From Thalassococcus profundi (GTDB taxonomy: Bacteria; Pseudomonadota; Alphaproteobacteria; Rhodobacterales; Rhodobacteraceae): a DNA stretch of 64,000 nucleotides. Location: assembly GCF_003344785.1 (NCBI RefSeq), contig NZ_QPMK01000003.1, forward strand, positions 520,049 to 584,048. Reading direction: 5' to 3'. Shown one piece after another: positions 17,427-26,631 of this stretch (its first letter is position 1; every line of letters starts with the position of its first letter). Both the position numbers and the translations under genes were made by a program. The notes below the pieces were generated by a model, which saw nothing but the letters and a program-made list of their open reading frames with translations, was not told the origin of the DNA and ran no database searches.

Positions 17427-19283
17427 TCAGACCGTTTCGGCGGCGTCGAGTTTTTCCAGCGCGGCCATCCAGAGCCCTTCGGCGCGGCCCAGCCCCTCCA
17501 TGACCTCGGCGTATTTCCTGTTCCAGGTTTCGAGCTCTCCCTTGCGGCTGTCCTCGTAGAGCTCGGGATTGGCGAGTTTCTTCGCCAGCTTGTCGCGCAT
17601 GTCGTTGAGCTTGGTCACGCGCTCTTCGCATTTTCGGGCCTCGGCGCGCAGGGCGAGAATCGCATCGCGGGAGGGGCGCGCGGGTTTGGCGGCCTCGGGC
17701 TTTTTCTGCGGTTTCGCGGGCTTGTCGGACGACAGAAGCATCTTGCGATAGGCCTCTAGGTCGTCGTCGTAGGGCGCCACGGTGCCGTCCTTGACCAGCC
17801 ACAGCCGGTCCGCGACCATGCCCAGCAGGTGCATGTCGTGGCTGACCAAAATCACCGCGCCGGAATAGGCGGTCAGCGCCTCGACCAGCGCCTCGCGGCT
17901 TTCGATGTCGAGGTGGTTGGTGGGCTCGTCGAGAATGAGCAGGTGCGGTGCGTCGAGTGTCGCCAGCAGCAGCGACAGACGTGCCTTCTGCCCGCCCGAG
18001 AGCCGCCCGACCTCGGTATCCGCCTGGTCGGCGCCAAGGCCGAAGCCCGCGAGCCGGGCGCGTAATTTGCTGGGCGGCGTGTCCGGGCGCAGCCGTTGCA
18101 GGTGGGTGAGCGGACTTTCGTCGATGTGCAACTCGTCCACCTGGTGCTGCGCGAAGTAACCGATGCGCAGCTTGGTCGACCGGGTCATCTTGCCCGCCAT
18201 CAGCGGCAGCCGGTCCGACAGCAGTTTCGACAGGGTCGACTTGCCCTGGCCGTTCTTGCCCAAAAGCGCGATGCGATCGTCCTGGTCGATGCGCAGGTTT
18301 AGCCGGCCCAGCACACGGGTGTCGCCGTAGCCGGTCTCGCCGCCCTCGATATGGATGATCGGCGGCGACAGCTCGTCGGGCTGCGGGAAGGTGAAGACGC
18401 GCTTGGCCGCCTCTTCGGGCGGCGTGATCGTGTCCATCTTCTCGATCATCTTGACCCGCGCCTGGGCCTGCTTGGCCTTGGACGCCTTGGCTTTGAAACG
18501 ATCGACGAACTTCTGCAGGTGCTCCTTTCGGGCCTGCTGCTTCTTCGCCATCGAGGTCAGCACCGCGCGCTGTTCGGCGCGCTGGCGGGCGAACTGGTCG
18601 TAAGGCCCGGTCCAATAGGTCAGCTTTTTCTCGTCAAGGTGCAGGATGCCGGCGACGGCGCGGTTCAGCAGGCCGCGGTCGTGACTGATGATGATGACCG
18701 TATGGGGATAGCGCGCGAGATAGGCCTCGAGCCAGAGCGCGCCTTCGAGGTCGAGGTAGTTCGTAGGCTCGTCGAGGAGCAGCAGGTCGGGCTGGGCAAA
18801 GAGCACGCCCGCTAGCGCCACGCGCATCCGCCAGCCGCCCGAGAAGGCAGAGCAGGGCTGCTGCTGTTCGTCGTCGTCGAAACCGAGACCCTTGAGGATC
18901 GACGCGGCGCGCGCCTCGGCCGACCAGGCGTCGATATCGGCAAGCCGGGTCTGCACCTCGGCGATGCGGTGCGCGTCGGTCGCGGTCTCGGCCTCGGCCA
19001 TCAGCCGCGCGCGTTCGGTATCGGCGGCCAGCACCGTGTCGAGCAGCGAGGTCTCGGAGGCCGGCACCTCCTGCGCGACGCCGCCGATACGGGCGCGGCT
19101 GGGCAGGGAGATGCTGCCGGTGTCCAGCACCAGCTCGCCGCGGATCAGCTTGAACAGGGTGGTCTTGCCCGCGCCGTTGGCGCCGACCAGGCCGACCTTG
19201 TGGCCCTCGGGAATCGTCGCCGAGGCCTCGACCAGAAGCGGCCGGCCTTCGACGGAATAGGAGATGTCCTTGATCTGCAGCAT
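17427..19283 (-). CDS. ABC-F family ATPase (ribosome-associated type)
   Basis: A 618-residue soluble protein with two ABC domains and no membrane helices, the hallmark of ABC-F translation factors. Domain 1 has Walker [10 protein letters not shown], signature FSGGWRMR and Walker [14 protein letters not shown] lysine/glutamine-rich linker (about residues 245-285) follows. Domain 2 has [21 protein letters not shown] and [12 protein letters not shown], and a C-terminal coiled coil occupies about 545-600. Length and C-terminal extension resemble Uup/YheS-type members, so no symbol is given. The ATG at 19283 (MLQIKDISY) is used; 23 residues upstream are not conserved. Confidence 0.92.
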   Translation of the reverse strand: MLQIKDISYSVEGRPLLVEASATIPEGHKVGLVGANGAGKTTLFKLIRGELVLDTGSISLPSRARIGGVAQEVPASETSLLDTVLAADTERARLMAEAETATDAHRIAEVQTRLADIDAWSAEARAASILKGLGFDDDEQQQPCSAFSGGWRMRVALAGVLFAQPDLLLLDEPTNYLDLEGALWLEAYLARYPHTVIIISHDRGLLNRAVAGILHLDEKKLTYWTGPYDQFARQRAEQRAVLTSMAKKQQARKEHLQKFVDRFKAKASKAKQAQARVKMIEKMDTITPPEEAAKRVFTFPQPDELSPPIIHIEGGETGYGDTRVLGRLNLRIDQDDRIALLGKNGQGKSTLSKLLSDRLPLMAGKMTRSTKLRIGYFAQHQVDELHIDESPLTHLQRLRPDTPPSKLRARLAGFGLGADQADTEVGRLSGGQKARLSLLLATLDAPHLLILDEPTNHLDIESREALVEALTAYSGAVILVSHDMHLLGMVADRLWLVKDGTVAPYDDDLEAYRKMLLSSDKPAKPQKKPEAAKPARPSRDAILALRAEARKCEERVTKLNDMRDKLAKKLANPELYEDSRKGELETWNRKYAEVMEGLGRAEGLWMAALEKLDAAETV

Positions 19284-19435
19284 GGCCGCGCAATGCCCCA
19301 GCGGCGGGGTACTGTCAATGTGGCGCGCCGCGCCGCCGCGCGGTCTTTCCAAGCCAGACGCGCCATGCTATGGCCCGCGCCAATTGTAATTGCAGCCGGG
19401 CCGCGGGTCCGGTGCTGACCATGGAGCAGACGAAA

Positions 19436-19858
19436 ATGGCCACCGAACGCACGCTGAGCATCATCAAGCCCGACGCCACCAAGCGCAACCTGACCGGCAA
19501 GATCAACGCCAAGTTCGAAGAAGCGGGCCTGCGCATCGTGGCGCAGAAACGCATCCACCTGACCAAGGCGCAGGCGGGCGAGTTCTACAAGGTGCATGCG
19601 GAGCGTCCGTTCTACGACGAACTGTGCGAATTCATGGCCTCGGCCCCGGTGGTCGTGCAGGTGCTCGAGGGCGAGGGCGCCATTGCCAAGAACCGCGAAG
19701 TCATGGGCGCCACCAACCCCGCCGACGCGGCCCCCGGCACGATCCGCGCGGAATTCGCCGAATCCGTGGGCGAGAATTCGGTGCACGGCTCCGACGCGCC
19801 CGAAACGGCTGCTGAAGAGATCGCCTACTATTTCTCGGGTCTCGAACTGGTCGGCTGA
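19436..19858 (+). CDS. ndk: Nucleoside diphosphate kinase
   Basis: Ndk transfers the gamma phosphate between nucleoside triphosphates and diphosphates through a phosphohistidine. The 140-residue protein has the standard length and begins [18 protein letters not shown]; the active-site His lies in [12 protein letters not shown] near residues 115-120. An in-frame ATG at 19421 exists, but GGAG lies in good position before 19436. A clear terminator follows at 19887-19912. Confidence 0.97.
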   Translation: MATERTLSIIKPDATKRNLTGKINAKFEEAGLRIVAQKRIHLTKAQAGEFYKVHAERPFYDELCEFMASAPVVVQVLEGEGAIAKNREVMGATNPADAAPGTIRAEFAESVGENSVHGSDAPETAAEEIAYYFSGLELVG

Positions 19859-19886
19859 GCCGACAACTCGATGGGTTTCAAGCGTG

Positions 19887-19912
19887 CGGGGGGCCTTACG
19901 GTCCCCCGTTTT
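19887..19912 (+). terminator. Rho-independent terminator of ndk
   Basis: A 9-bp stem (CGGGGGGCC with GGTCCCCCG, one G-U pair) closes a TTAC loop and is followed directly by TTTT at 19909-19912. It starts 29 bases after the ndk stop codon. Confidence 0.85.
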
Positions 19913-19961
19913 GCTGTCTGGGGGCCAGAAAGACATGGCGGCCGCGAAGCGCCACCCCCGG

Positions 19962-20030
19962 CTTCATCTTGCCGATAAACTCCAGAGAGCACGAGAGACA
20001 GCGTCTCTCGTAGCCGCGCTAGGCGCGGCT
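19962..20030 (-). repeat. Repeat A copy 2
   Basis: Inverted orientation relative to copy 1. Read on the minus strand, hairpin 1 is AGCCGCGC-CTA-GCGCGGCT, so the stem is identical to copy 1 while the loop differs. The following 50 bases (hairpin 2 plus the tail ending GATGAAG) are identical to the other copies. It lies between the convergent ndk and DUF4112 genes. Confidence 0.92.
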
Positions 20031-20187
20031 TTCGGAGCGAAGCTGCCCGCATCCGCGGCATGTCCGGCGAAGGCGCAGATGTATCAGGTGTGGCCCTCAG
20101 TTCGGCCCGATCGCAATACAGCATTGCCTGGCAAACCCGCTTCAGGCTGGCAGCACCTCTGCTCTGGCAAAACGCACCGCTGCGCTG

Positions 20188-20556
20188 TCAGGCGGCCATC
20201 GCTGTCGCGTGCTTCTCTTCAAAGTGCCGTCGCAGGATCGCGGCGTTCTTGCGATTGGCCTTGAAACCGACGTCGAAGATGTCGCCGACCAGCGGCACGA
20301 GGCCCAGAAACCAGTCGAGGAAGACGTTCCAGGCCATGACCGTTTTGCGATGCATGGGCACGCCCATGTCATGCGCCGTCCAGATGATGTAGGCAGCAGG
20401 CATCAGCGCCAGGGTGTCGCCGACGCCCGGCACGAGGCCGAGGATAGAATCCCAGCCCAGCCGGATTCGGGTCAGGGGCAGGCGAAAGGCGCTGTCCATA
20501 CGATGGGCCAGCGCCTCTGCTTTTTCGACCCGTTTGAGGTCACGCTCCTGCGTCAT
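20188..20556 (-). CDS. DUF4112 domain membrane protein
   Basis: A 122-residue protein. A charged N-terminal helix (MTQERDLKRVEKAEALAHR) leads into the DUF4112 domain, whose paired motifs LGLVPGVGDTLAL and LGLVPLVGDIFDVGFKANRKNA are both present. Function is unknown. The ATG at 20556 is used because the open frame upstream is the shadow of the next gene. Start and stop of the two genes overlap by four bases, so they form a small operon with the Pmp3-type protein. Confidence 0.87.
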   Translation of the reverse strand: MTQERDLKRVEKAEALAHRMDSAFRLPLTRIRLGWDSILGLVPGVGDTLALMPAAYIIWTAHDMGVPMHRKTVMAWNVFLDWFLGLVPLVGDIFDVGFKANRKNAAILRRHFEEKHATAMAA

Positions 20557-20726
20557 GCGCGAGCAGGGCCGGTGCGGGCGATGATCCAGACGGCGTGAAC
20601 AATGCCGGGGATGTACCCGAGGATCGTCAGCAGGATGTTGATCCAGAAATGCTTGCCGATGCCGACCTGCAGGAACACGCCGAGCGGTGGCAGGATGATG
20701 GCCAGGATAATTCGAATGAGGTCCAT
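20553..20726 (-). CDS. YqaE/Pmp3 family small membrane protein
   Basis: A 57-residue proteolipid-like protein: MDLIRIILAIILPPLGVFLQ, then INILLTILGYIPGIVHAVWII, two transmembrane helices with the family motif ILPPLGVF and GYIPGIVHA. Homologues in bacteria and fungi respond to salt and membrane-potential stress. The ATG at 20726 follows AAGGACC. Translationally coupled to the DUF4112 gene downstream. Confidence 0.9.
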   Translation of the reverse strand: MDLIRIILAIILPPLGVFLQVGIGKHFWINILLTILGYIPGIVHAVWIIARTGPARA

Positions 20727-20792
20727 GGTTGAGGTCCTTCGTGTTGCGTCTATTTGCGCTAACAACGCGGACCCCGTGCGATATGTTCCCGC

Positions 20793-21140
20793 TCAACCCC
20801 GCCGCGCTGGACCAAGGCCGATGTCGTCGAGAAAGGCCGCAAGCGCGTCCGAGGGCTGGTCGGGGTCCGCCGCGCGGTCCGCCTTGATCCGGTCGAAGGC
20901 GTCGCGGAGCGCGGCTTTCTCGGCGCCTTTGCAGTCGTTCCAGGGGCGGCCCTGCAGCGCCATGTGCAGCACGTAGTAGCCGATGAAATGCGGGCGTGTG
21001 CCGGCGGCGACCATGCGCCGGTAGGCGGCGTCCGCTCCCAGTGCGCGCAGGTCCTCGGCGCTGTGGATGCCCGCGCGGGTGCAGGCGGCCTCCACGGCGG
21101 GGCCGAGATTGCGAATGGTGGACACGGGGGTCTGGGTCAT
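20793..21140 (-). CDS. TfoX C-terminal domain protein
   Basis: A 115-residue protein that matches only the C-terminal, helix-hairpin-helix-like half of TfoX/Sxy: STIRNLGPAVEAACTRAGI, then SAEDLRALGADAAYRRMV and HFIGYYVLHMALQGRPW. In gammaproteobacteria TfoX regulates competence; single-domain forms in alphaproteobacteria are uncharacterised. The last 20 residues (DQPSDALAAFLDDIGL) are an extra acidic helix. Its promoter probably lies in the 60-base gap before the aminotransferase gene. Confidence 0.82.
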   Translation of the reverse strand: MTQTPVSTIRNLGPAVEAACTRAGIHSAEDLRALGADAAYRRMVAAGTRPHFIGYYVLHMALQGRPWNDCKGAEKAALRDAFDRIKADRAADPDQPSDALAAFLDDIGLGPARRG

Positions 21141-21200
21141 GGCGCGCTCGGGCAGGGATTTTCCGCAGTATGCCGCGTGCCGCGAAGCAGGAAAAGCGCT

Positions 21201-22382
21201 TCAGGCGGCGGAGCGTCGCGCGTCGGCAAAGGCGCAGAGCGTGCGCAGCGCGGCGGCAAAGCGGTCGTCCTCGATCGTCATCGCGACGCGGACATGGCCC
21301 GCTGCCGACAGGCCGAAACTTTCGCCGGGCATCACCGCGATACGGTGCGTGTCGAGCAGGGCGTTGGCGAAGGCCTCGCCGCTGAGGCCGGTGGCGCGGA
21401 TGTCGAGCATGATGTACATCGCGCCCTGGCTGGGGATGGCGCGCACGGTGTCGGACCCGGCCAGGATGTCCATGGCCAGCGCCCGGCGGCGGGAGAAGGG
21501 GGCGGCGACCTGCGTTTCGACCTCCGCCCCCTGGTTCAGGGCGAAGAGCGCGGCCTCCTGGATGTAGCCCGGTACGCCGTAGGTGGTGTTGGTTGCCAGT
21601 TCCACCAGCCGTTCGATCACCGCCGCGGGCCCCACGATCCAGCCGATGCGGCTGCCGGTCATGGCATGGCTCTTCGACATCGACCCGATGACCAGCGTCC
21701 GCTCTGCCATGCCCGGCAGGGCACGGGGGCTGAGATGGGCGCCCTCCCAGACCTGGGTGTCATAGACCTCGTCCGAGACGATCCAGAGATCGTGCGCCTG
21801 CGCCGTCCGGGCGATGCGGTCGAGCGTCTCGCGGCCGTAGACCATGCCGGTGGGGTTGTTCGGGGTGTTGACCAGCAGCGACCGCGCGCCGGGGGCGGCG
21901 GTGTCCAGCGCCTCCTGCTGCGGCAGAAAGGCGTGTTCGGCCCGGGTGAGCACCGCGCGGGGCCGGGCGCTCGCCGCGCGGATGGAGCCGGGGTAGGTGG
22001 CGTAATAGGGGTCGATGTAGAGCGCCGTGTCCCCAGGATCGCAGACCGCCATATGGGCGGCAAAGATTGCCGCCTGCCCGCCGGGCGTGATCAGAACGTT
22101 GTCGCGCGTCGTGGGCACGCCGGTGCGCGCCTGGACCCGCGCCGCCACCGCGTCGCGCAAGGCGGAAATGCCGGGCACCATGGCATAGCCGGTGCGGCCC
22201 GCAAGGGCCGAGCGGTGCATCGCGCCCAGGATGGCGGGGTCGGTGCCGATATCGTGCTCGCCGATGGTGAGTTCGGTCACCTGGGTTCCGGCGGCGACCA
22301 TGGTGCGGGCCCGGTAGAACACATCCCAGCCGTCGGAGCCGCCGCCGTTGATCGAGGTGATGCGGTGAGACAGGTGCGGCAT
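21201..22382 (-). CDS. Pyridoxal phosphate-dependent aminotransferase, class I/II
   Basis: A 393-residue fold-type I aminotransferase. Visible motifs are ITPGGQAAIFAAHMAV (cofactor phosphate region), NTPNNPTGMVY, SDEVYD and the PLP lysine in SMSKSHAMTGSRIGW, with the C-terminal substrate arginine in GHVRVAMT. The closest recognisable type is the group with aspartate and arginine:pyruvate transaminases; the substrate cannot be fixed. The ATG at 22382 (MPHLSHRI) has AGAGG upstream; the 46 residues of open frame before it are not conserved. Confidence 0.86.
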   Translation of the reverse strand: MPHLSHRITSINGGGSDGWDVFYRARTMVAAGTQVTELTIGEHDIGTDPAILGAMHRSALAGRTGYAMVPGISALRDAVAARVQARTGVPTTRDNVLITPGGQAAIFAAHMAVCDPGDTALYIDPYYATYPGSIRAASARPRAVLTRAEHAFLPQQEALDTAAPGARSLLVNTPNNPTGMVYGRETLDRIARTAQAHDLWIVSDEVYDTQVWEGAHLSPRALPGMAERTLVIGSMSKSHAMTGSRIGWIVGPAAVIERLVELATNTTYGVPGYIQEAALFALNQGAEVETQVAAPFSRRRALAMDILAGSDTVRAIPSQGAMYIMLDIRATGLSGEAFANALLDTHRIAVMPGESFGLSAAGHVRVAMTIEDDRFAAALRTLCAFADARRSAA

Positions 22383-22722
22383 GAGGGACCTCTGGCATTC
22401 GGCGCGGGCTGACACTGCGCTTGTGCCAGAGGCCGGGCGGGCTCGGCAAGGGCGGGACCGGACAGGGCTGCCGGATTTCGGTGCGTAGGCCTGCGGATCG
22501 GTCGGCTGCGGAGTACGCAAGAGATGTGCAGGCCGGGCCAGAGCGTCTCACAGGCTGCATCCGCGCGCCGTCACATGGACGGTGCGGCACCGCTGCTTCG
22601 GTGCGGGCCCGGTGGGCCCTTTCCGGACGGCTTGGATGTGCCTTTGGAAAGACGGCTTGACCTGAAGTGCGCTTGAGGAATTAGCGTGAGTCGCGTCGAA
22701 GCTTTGAAAAGGAGGCGGACCG
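22383..22722. other. Intergenic region between divergent genes, carries the VOC gene promoter
   Basis: The 340 bases separate the leftward aminotransferase gene and the rightward VOC gene. The right third contains the SoxR-like promoter (22657-22687). The left part is GC-rich with no convincing open frame; a promoter for the aminotransferase must be there, but no good hexamers are seen. Confidence 0.6.
22657..22687 (+). promoter_or_regulatory. SoxR/MerR-type operator-promoter upstream of VOC gene
   Basis: A -35 box TTGACC (22657-22662) and a weak -10 TAGCGT (22682-22687) are 19 bases apart, the stretched spacing typical of MerR-family activators. Within the spacer lies an 18-bp imperfect palindrome (22661-22678) with arms CCTGAAG and CTTGAGG, then GAAT, very close to the known SoxR operator (arms CCTCAAG/CTTGAGG). 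The start codon is 36 bases downstream. No soxR gene is in the window, so the regulator is inferred. Confidence 0.6.
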
Positions 22723-23109
22723 ATGCCCGCACGACTGGAACATGTGAACATCTGCGTCCCCGATCCGGTGGCAACCGCTGCGGTGCTGGAGCGACTGTTC
22801 GATTGGCACATCCGCTGGGAAGGCGTATCGCCCGGGGATGGCTATTCGATACATGTGGGCGATACGGAGGGCTATGTGGCGCTCTACCGGCCCGGCCACG
22901 GGATGCAGGCGGCCGACCCGGGGCGGTATCGGCGCTGGGCGGGGCTGAACCACGTGGGCGTCGTTGTCTCCGACCTCGATCAGGCCGAGGCGCGCGTCCG
23001 GGCCGAGGGGTACGAGACCCACGGTCACGCCGCGTACGAACCCGGCCGGCGGTTCTACTTCGACGGGCCGGACGGGGTCGAATACGAGGTGGTGGCCTAC
23101 GGGGCGTAG
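22723..23109 (+). CDS. VOC family (glyoxalase-like) protein
   Basis: A 128-residue vicinal-oxygen-chelate protein with two beta-alpha-beta-beta-beta modules: LEHVNICVPDPVATAAVLE opens the first, GLNHVGVVVSDLDQAEARV the second, ending FDGPDGVEYEVVAYG with the usual C-terminal metal-ligand Glu. Substrate unknown; such proteins include glyoxalase I, fosfomycin resistance proteins and dioxygenases. AAAAGGAGG lies 8 bases before the ATG. The SoxR-like operator directly upstream suggests induction by redox-active compounds, a link known for VOC genes in other bacteria. Confidence 0.85.
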   Translation: MPARLEHVNICVPDPVATAAVLERLFDWHIRWEGVSPGDGYSIHVGDTEGYVALYRPGHGMQAADPGRYRRWAGLNHVGVVVSDLDQAEARVRAEGYETHGHAAYEPGRRFYFDGPDGVEYEVVAYGA

Positions 23110-23297
23110 CTCTTCGTGTCCTGGCCGGACACTCCTCGCTTGTGGGGGCGGGCGGGGAGTGCTAGGACATGGCCATGACCGCTGTGGCCACCCTCATTCG
23201 CTGCATTACCCGCTAACCCTTCTGGCGGGCCGGTCTTCTATTCCCAAACATGGACAGAGTTGCTAAGCCCGCCGCGACCCCGCGCGAGGACGGACTT

Positions 23298-24764
23298 ATG
23301 GATATCTCTCTCACCAACTCCGCCACCCGGAAGAAGGAGCGGTTCACGCCGCTCGATCCCGGCAACGTGCGGATGTATGTCTGCGGCCCCACGGTCTATG
23401 ACCGGGCGCATCTGGGCAACGCCCGGCCCGTGGTGGTGTTCGACGTGCTCTACCGGCTGCTGCGGCATGTCTACGGGCCCGAGCACGTGACCTACGTGCG
23501 CAACTTCACCGACGTCGACGACAAGATCAACGCACGGGCGGCGGAGAGCGGGCGCGCCATCGGCGAGATCACCGCCGAGACGACGCAGTGGTTCCTGGAC
23601 GACATGGGCGCGCTGGGGGCGCTGGAGCCGTCGATCCGAAACGGGGCCGATCACGAACGCGCAATGCCGCGCGCCACGCAGTACATCGCGCAGATGGTGG
23701 CGATGATCGAGGCGCTGATCGACAAGGGACATGCCTATGCCGCCGAGGGGCATGTGCTCTTTGCCGTGGACAGCTGGACCGACGGCTACGGCCGCCTGTC
23801 GGGCCGGTCGGTGGACGACATGATCGCCGGCGCCCGGGTCGAGGTCGCGCCCTACAAGCGCAACCCGATGGATTTCGTGCTGTGGAAGCCGTCTTCGGTG
23901 GATCTGCCGGGGTGGGAGAGCCCTTGGGGTCGCGGGCGGCCCGGATGGCATATCGAGTGCTCCGCCATGGCCGAGGCGCTGCTGGGCAAGACCTTCGACA
24001 TCCACGGCGGCGGCAACGACCTGATGTTCCCGCACCACGAGAACGAGATCGCCCAGAGCTGCTGCGCCAACGGTACGGAGAAGATGGCGCAGGTCTGGCT
24101 GCACAACGAGATGCTGCAGGTCGAGGGCAAGAAGATGTCCAAGAGCCTCGGGAATTTCTTCACGGTGCGGGATTTGCTGGACCAGGGAGTGCCGGGCGAG
24201 GTGATCCGTTTCGTGATGCTGTCGACGCATTACCGCAAGCCGATGGACTGGACGGAGAAGAAGGCGAAGGAGGCGCGCGGGCATCTCGCGGCATGGGATC
24301 GGCTAAAGCGTCATGGCCTTTCACAGGAGTTGAGCGCGCTGCAGTTAGCCGAGTTGGTGGATGAAAATGTTATCGACGCGCTCTGTGATGATCTAAATAC
24401 ATCCGGCGCGATCAATCGGCTTTTCGAGATGGCGGCTGCCGCTAAAACTTCCGAGCTGGACTCGCGCCAGCTGAGATCCTTTTTCGCGACCCTTGAATTT
24501 CTCGGTTTCAAGAACTTGGACGTTGAAAGATTGCAGCGCCGAAGCGCAATCGAGACGGCACACGAGAAAGCTGTTTTGAAGGCGCATCAGCATAGCCTGA
24601 TCGAGGCCCGAGCGGAGGCGATGCAGAGCAAGGATTTTTCCGAGGTAGATCGACTAAAGGCTGCTCTGACTGCGGCGGGTGTCGAGGTTCGCATGTCCAA
24701 AACCGACGTTGAACTTGTCGAGGGACCGGACTTCGACCCGTCCAAGCTGGAGGACTTGGCGTGA
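23298..24764 (+). CDS. cysS: Cysteinyl-tRNA synthetase
   Basis: CysRS charges tRNA-Cys. The 488-residue protein has the class I motifs AHLGN (residues 37-41, HIGH equivalent) and KMSKS (about 279-283), plus the zinc ligands Cys29, the Cys in WHIECS and the His/Glu of FPHHENE. GAGGA lies 8 bases before the ATG at 23298; an in-frame ATG at 23250 would add 16 unconserved residues. From about base 24300 (residue 335) to the stop, composition drops to roughly 53% GC with A/T-ending codons, unlike the first two thirds, which suggests a recombined 3' segment. Confidence 0.95.
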   Translation: MDISLTNSATRKKERFTPLDPGNVRMYVCGPTVYDRAHLGNARPVVVFDVLYRLLRHVYGPEHVTYVRNFTDVDDKINARAAESGRAIGEITAETTQWFLDDMGALGALEPSIRNGADHERAMPRATQYIAQMVAMIEALIDKGHAYAAEGHVLFAVDSWTDGYGRLSGRSVDDMIAGARVEVAPYKRNPMDFVLWKPSSVDLPGWESPWGRGRPGWHIECSAMAEALLGKTFDIHGGGNDLMFPHHENEIAQSCCANGTEKMAQVWLHNEMLQVEGKKMSKSLGNFFTVRDLLDQGVPGEVIRFVMLSTHYRKPMDWTEKKAKEARGHLAAWDRLKRHGLSQELSALQLAELVDENVIDALCDDLNTSGAINRLFEMAAAAKTSELDSRQLRSFFATLEFLGFKNLDVERLQRRSAIETAHEKAVLKAHQHSLIEARAEAMQSKDFSEVDRLKAALTAAGVEVRMSKTDVELVEGPDFDPSKLEDLA

Positions 24765-24920
24765 GTGTCATGGGTCAAGACACCAGCGTCCGGCCGCCGG
24801 GGGGGCGTGAAGCGCCCGCCCGGGGGGGCGGTCGGGCGCTGTCCGCGGCAGGGCCGCGGACGGGGTGGGTGCGGTGCGATGTGCTCTGGGCCCGAGCTGA
24901 GCGCCGGTTGCTGCGCCGAA

Positions 24921-24997
24921 GTGGGGGCCAGCCCCCACACCCCCGGAGGTTTAACCGCGAGTTTTGCATGGCAAAACTTGCGGGTGGCAAGATGAAG
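24921..24997 (+). repeat. Repeat B copy 1 with inserted hairpin, in the leader of the citramalate synthase gene
   Basis: The element starts with hairpin GTGGGGG/CCCCCAC (24921-24938), then CCCCCGGAGGTTTAA, then a 13-bp stem at 24955-24967 and 24971-24983 (arm CCGCGAGTTTTGC, one G-U pair, loop ATG), and ends with GGCAAGATGAAG (24986-24997). The flanking modules match repeat B at 28208-28257, and the last 12 bases match repeat A. The tail runs into GAAGGAGG, the ribosome-binding site of the next gene. Confidence 0.8.
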
Positions 24998-25008
24998 GAG
25001 GGGATGGG

Positions 25009-26631
25009 ATGAGCCGGGAGCGCCTTTATCTCTACGACACCACCTTGCGGGACGGACAGCAGACGCAAGGCGTGCAGTTCTCCACCGCCGAGAAGCTGAA
25101 GATCGCGGCGGCGCTGGATGCGCTGGGCGTGGATTACATCGAGGGTGGCTGGCCGGGAGCCAACCCCACCGACAGCGCCTTTTTCGACACCGTGCCCGCG
25201 ACGCGGGCGACGCTGACCGCCTTCGGCATGACCAAGCGCGCCGGGCGGTCGGCGGCGAATGACGATGTGCTGGCGGCGGTGCTGAACGCCGGCACCGGGG
25301 CGGTCTGTATCGTCGGCAAGACGCATGAGTTCCACGTGGAGACGGCGCTGGGCATCGGGCTGGACGAGAATCTGGAGACCATTCGCGACAGTGTCGCGCA
25401 TCTGGTCGCGCAGGGGCGCGAGGCGCTGTTCGACGCGGAGCATTTCTTTGACGGCTACCGCGCCAATCCGGCCTACGCGCTCGACTGCCTGCGCGCGGCG
25501 CTCGAGGCTGGGGCGCGGTGGCTGGTGCTCTGCGACACCAACGGCGGCACGCTGCCCGCCGAGGTTCACCGCATCGTCACCGAGGTGATCGCCGCGGGCA
25601 TTCCCGGCAACCGGTTGGGCATCCACACCCACAACGACACCGAAACCGCCGTCGCCGCATCGCTCGCGGCGGTCGAGGCCGGGGTGCGGCAGATCCAGGG
25701 CACGCTCAACGGGCTGGGCGAGCGCTGCGGCAATGCCAACCTCGTGTCGCTCATCCCGACGCTGATGCTGAAGCCGCCCTACCGGGATCAATTCGAGATC
25801 GGGGTGACGGCGGAGGCGCTGGAGGGGCTGACGCGGCTCAGCCGGATGCTCGACGACATCCTCAACCGCGTGCCGCTGAAGCAGCTGGCCTATGTCGGCG
25901 GGTCGGCCTTTGCCCACAAGGCGGGTCTGCACGCCAGCGCCATCCTCAAGAACCCCGCGACCTACGAACACATCGATCCCGCGCTGGTGGGCAACCGCCG
26001 CTTCGTGCCGATGTCGAACCAGGCCGGGCAGTCGAACCTGCGCCGCCGCCTGGCCGAGGCGGGGCTGGAGGTCGATCCGGGCGATCCGGCGCTGGGCCGC
26101 ATCCTCGAGGCGGTGAAGGCGCGCGAGGCCGAGGGCTACAGCTACGACACCGCCGAGGCCAGTTTCGAACTGCTGGCGCGGGCCGAGCTGGGCCGCCTGC
26201 CGGAGTTCTTCGAGGTCAAGCGCTACCGTGTGACGGTGGAGCGGCGCAAGAACAAGCGCAACCGCATGGTGTCGCTGTCCGAAGCGGTCGTCGTGGTCAA
26301 GGTCGACGGCGAGAAGAAGCTGTCGGTGAGCGAGTCGATGGACGAGACCGGGTCGGATCGCGGGCCCGTGAACGCCCTGTCGAAGGCCTTGGCCAAGGAC
26401 CTGGGGCGCTACCAGACCGCGATCGAGGACATGCGTCTGGTTGACTTCAAGGTCCGGATCACCCAAGGCGGCACCGAAGCGGTCACCCGGGTCATCATCG
26501 ACAGCGAAGATGGGGCCGGGCGGCGCTGGTCCACCGTGGGTGTCAGCGCCAACATCGTCGACGCGTCCTTCGAGGCGCTGCTGGAGGCGGTGCGCTGGAA
26601 ACTGATACGCGATGTAGGAGAGACCCCATGA
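25009..26631 (+). CDS. cimA: (R)-citramalate synthase
   Basis: CimA condenses acetyl-CoA with pyruvate to form (R)-citramalate, the first step of a threonine-independent route to isoleucine. The 540-residue protein is a DRE-TIM metallolyase: YDTTLRDGQQTQGVQF at residues 8-23, HTHNDTE and NGLGERCGNANL, followed by a C-terminal LeuA-type regulatory domain (about 400-535). The TQG variant of the first motif and the overall length fit the CimA-type clade better than LeuA, though in vivo substrate is inferred. GAAGGAGG 7-8 bases before the ATG is supplied by the end of a repeat B copy. It is followed by a four-base overlapping gene. Confidence 0.85.
   Translation: MSRERLYLYDTTLRDGQQTQGVQFSTAEKLKIAAALDALGVDYIEGGWPGANPTDSAFFDTVPATRATLTAFGMTKRAGRSAANDDVLAAVLNAGTGAVCIVGKTHEFHVETALGIGLDENLETIRDSVAHLVAQGREALFDAEHFFDGYRANPAYALDCLRAALEAGARWLVLCDTNGGTLPAEVHRIVTEVIAAGIPGNRLGIHTHNDTETAVAASLAAVEAGVRQIQGTLNGLGERCGNANLVSLIPTLMLKPPYRDQFEIGVTAEALEGLTRLSRMLDDILNRVPLKQLAYVGGSAFAHKAGLHASAILKNPATYEHIDPALVGNRRFVPMSNQAGQSNLRRRLAEAGLEVDPGDPALGRILEAVKAREAEGYSYDTAEASFELLARAELGRLPEFFEVKRYRVTVERRKNKRNRMVSLSEAVVVVKVDGEKKLSVSESMDETGSDRGPVNALSKALAKDLGRYQTAIEDMRLVDFKVRITQGGTEAVTRVIIDSEDGAGRRWSTVGVSANIVDASFEALLEAVRWKLIRDVGETP

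Larger units (their letters stand above)
19859..20187. other. Intergenic region: ndk terminator, repeat A copy 2, then nothing recognised
   Basis: The gap lies between ndk (rightward) and the DUF4112 gene (leftward). It holds the ndk terminator (19887-19912) and repeat A copy 2 (19962-20030). The remaining 157 bases up to 20187 show no gene, no clear hairpin and no promoter needed by either neighbour, because both genes end here. Confidence 0.6.

Noticed and set aside
24761..25012. Small open frames between cysS and the citramalate synthase gene
   Set aside because: They consist of repeat B and GC-rich hairpins without recognisable protein.
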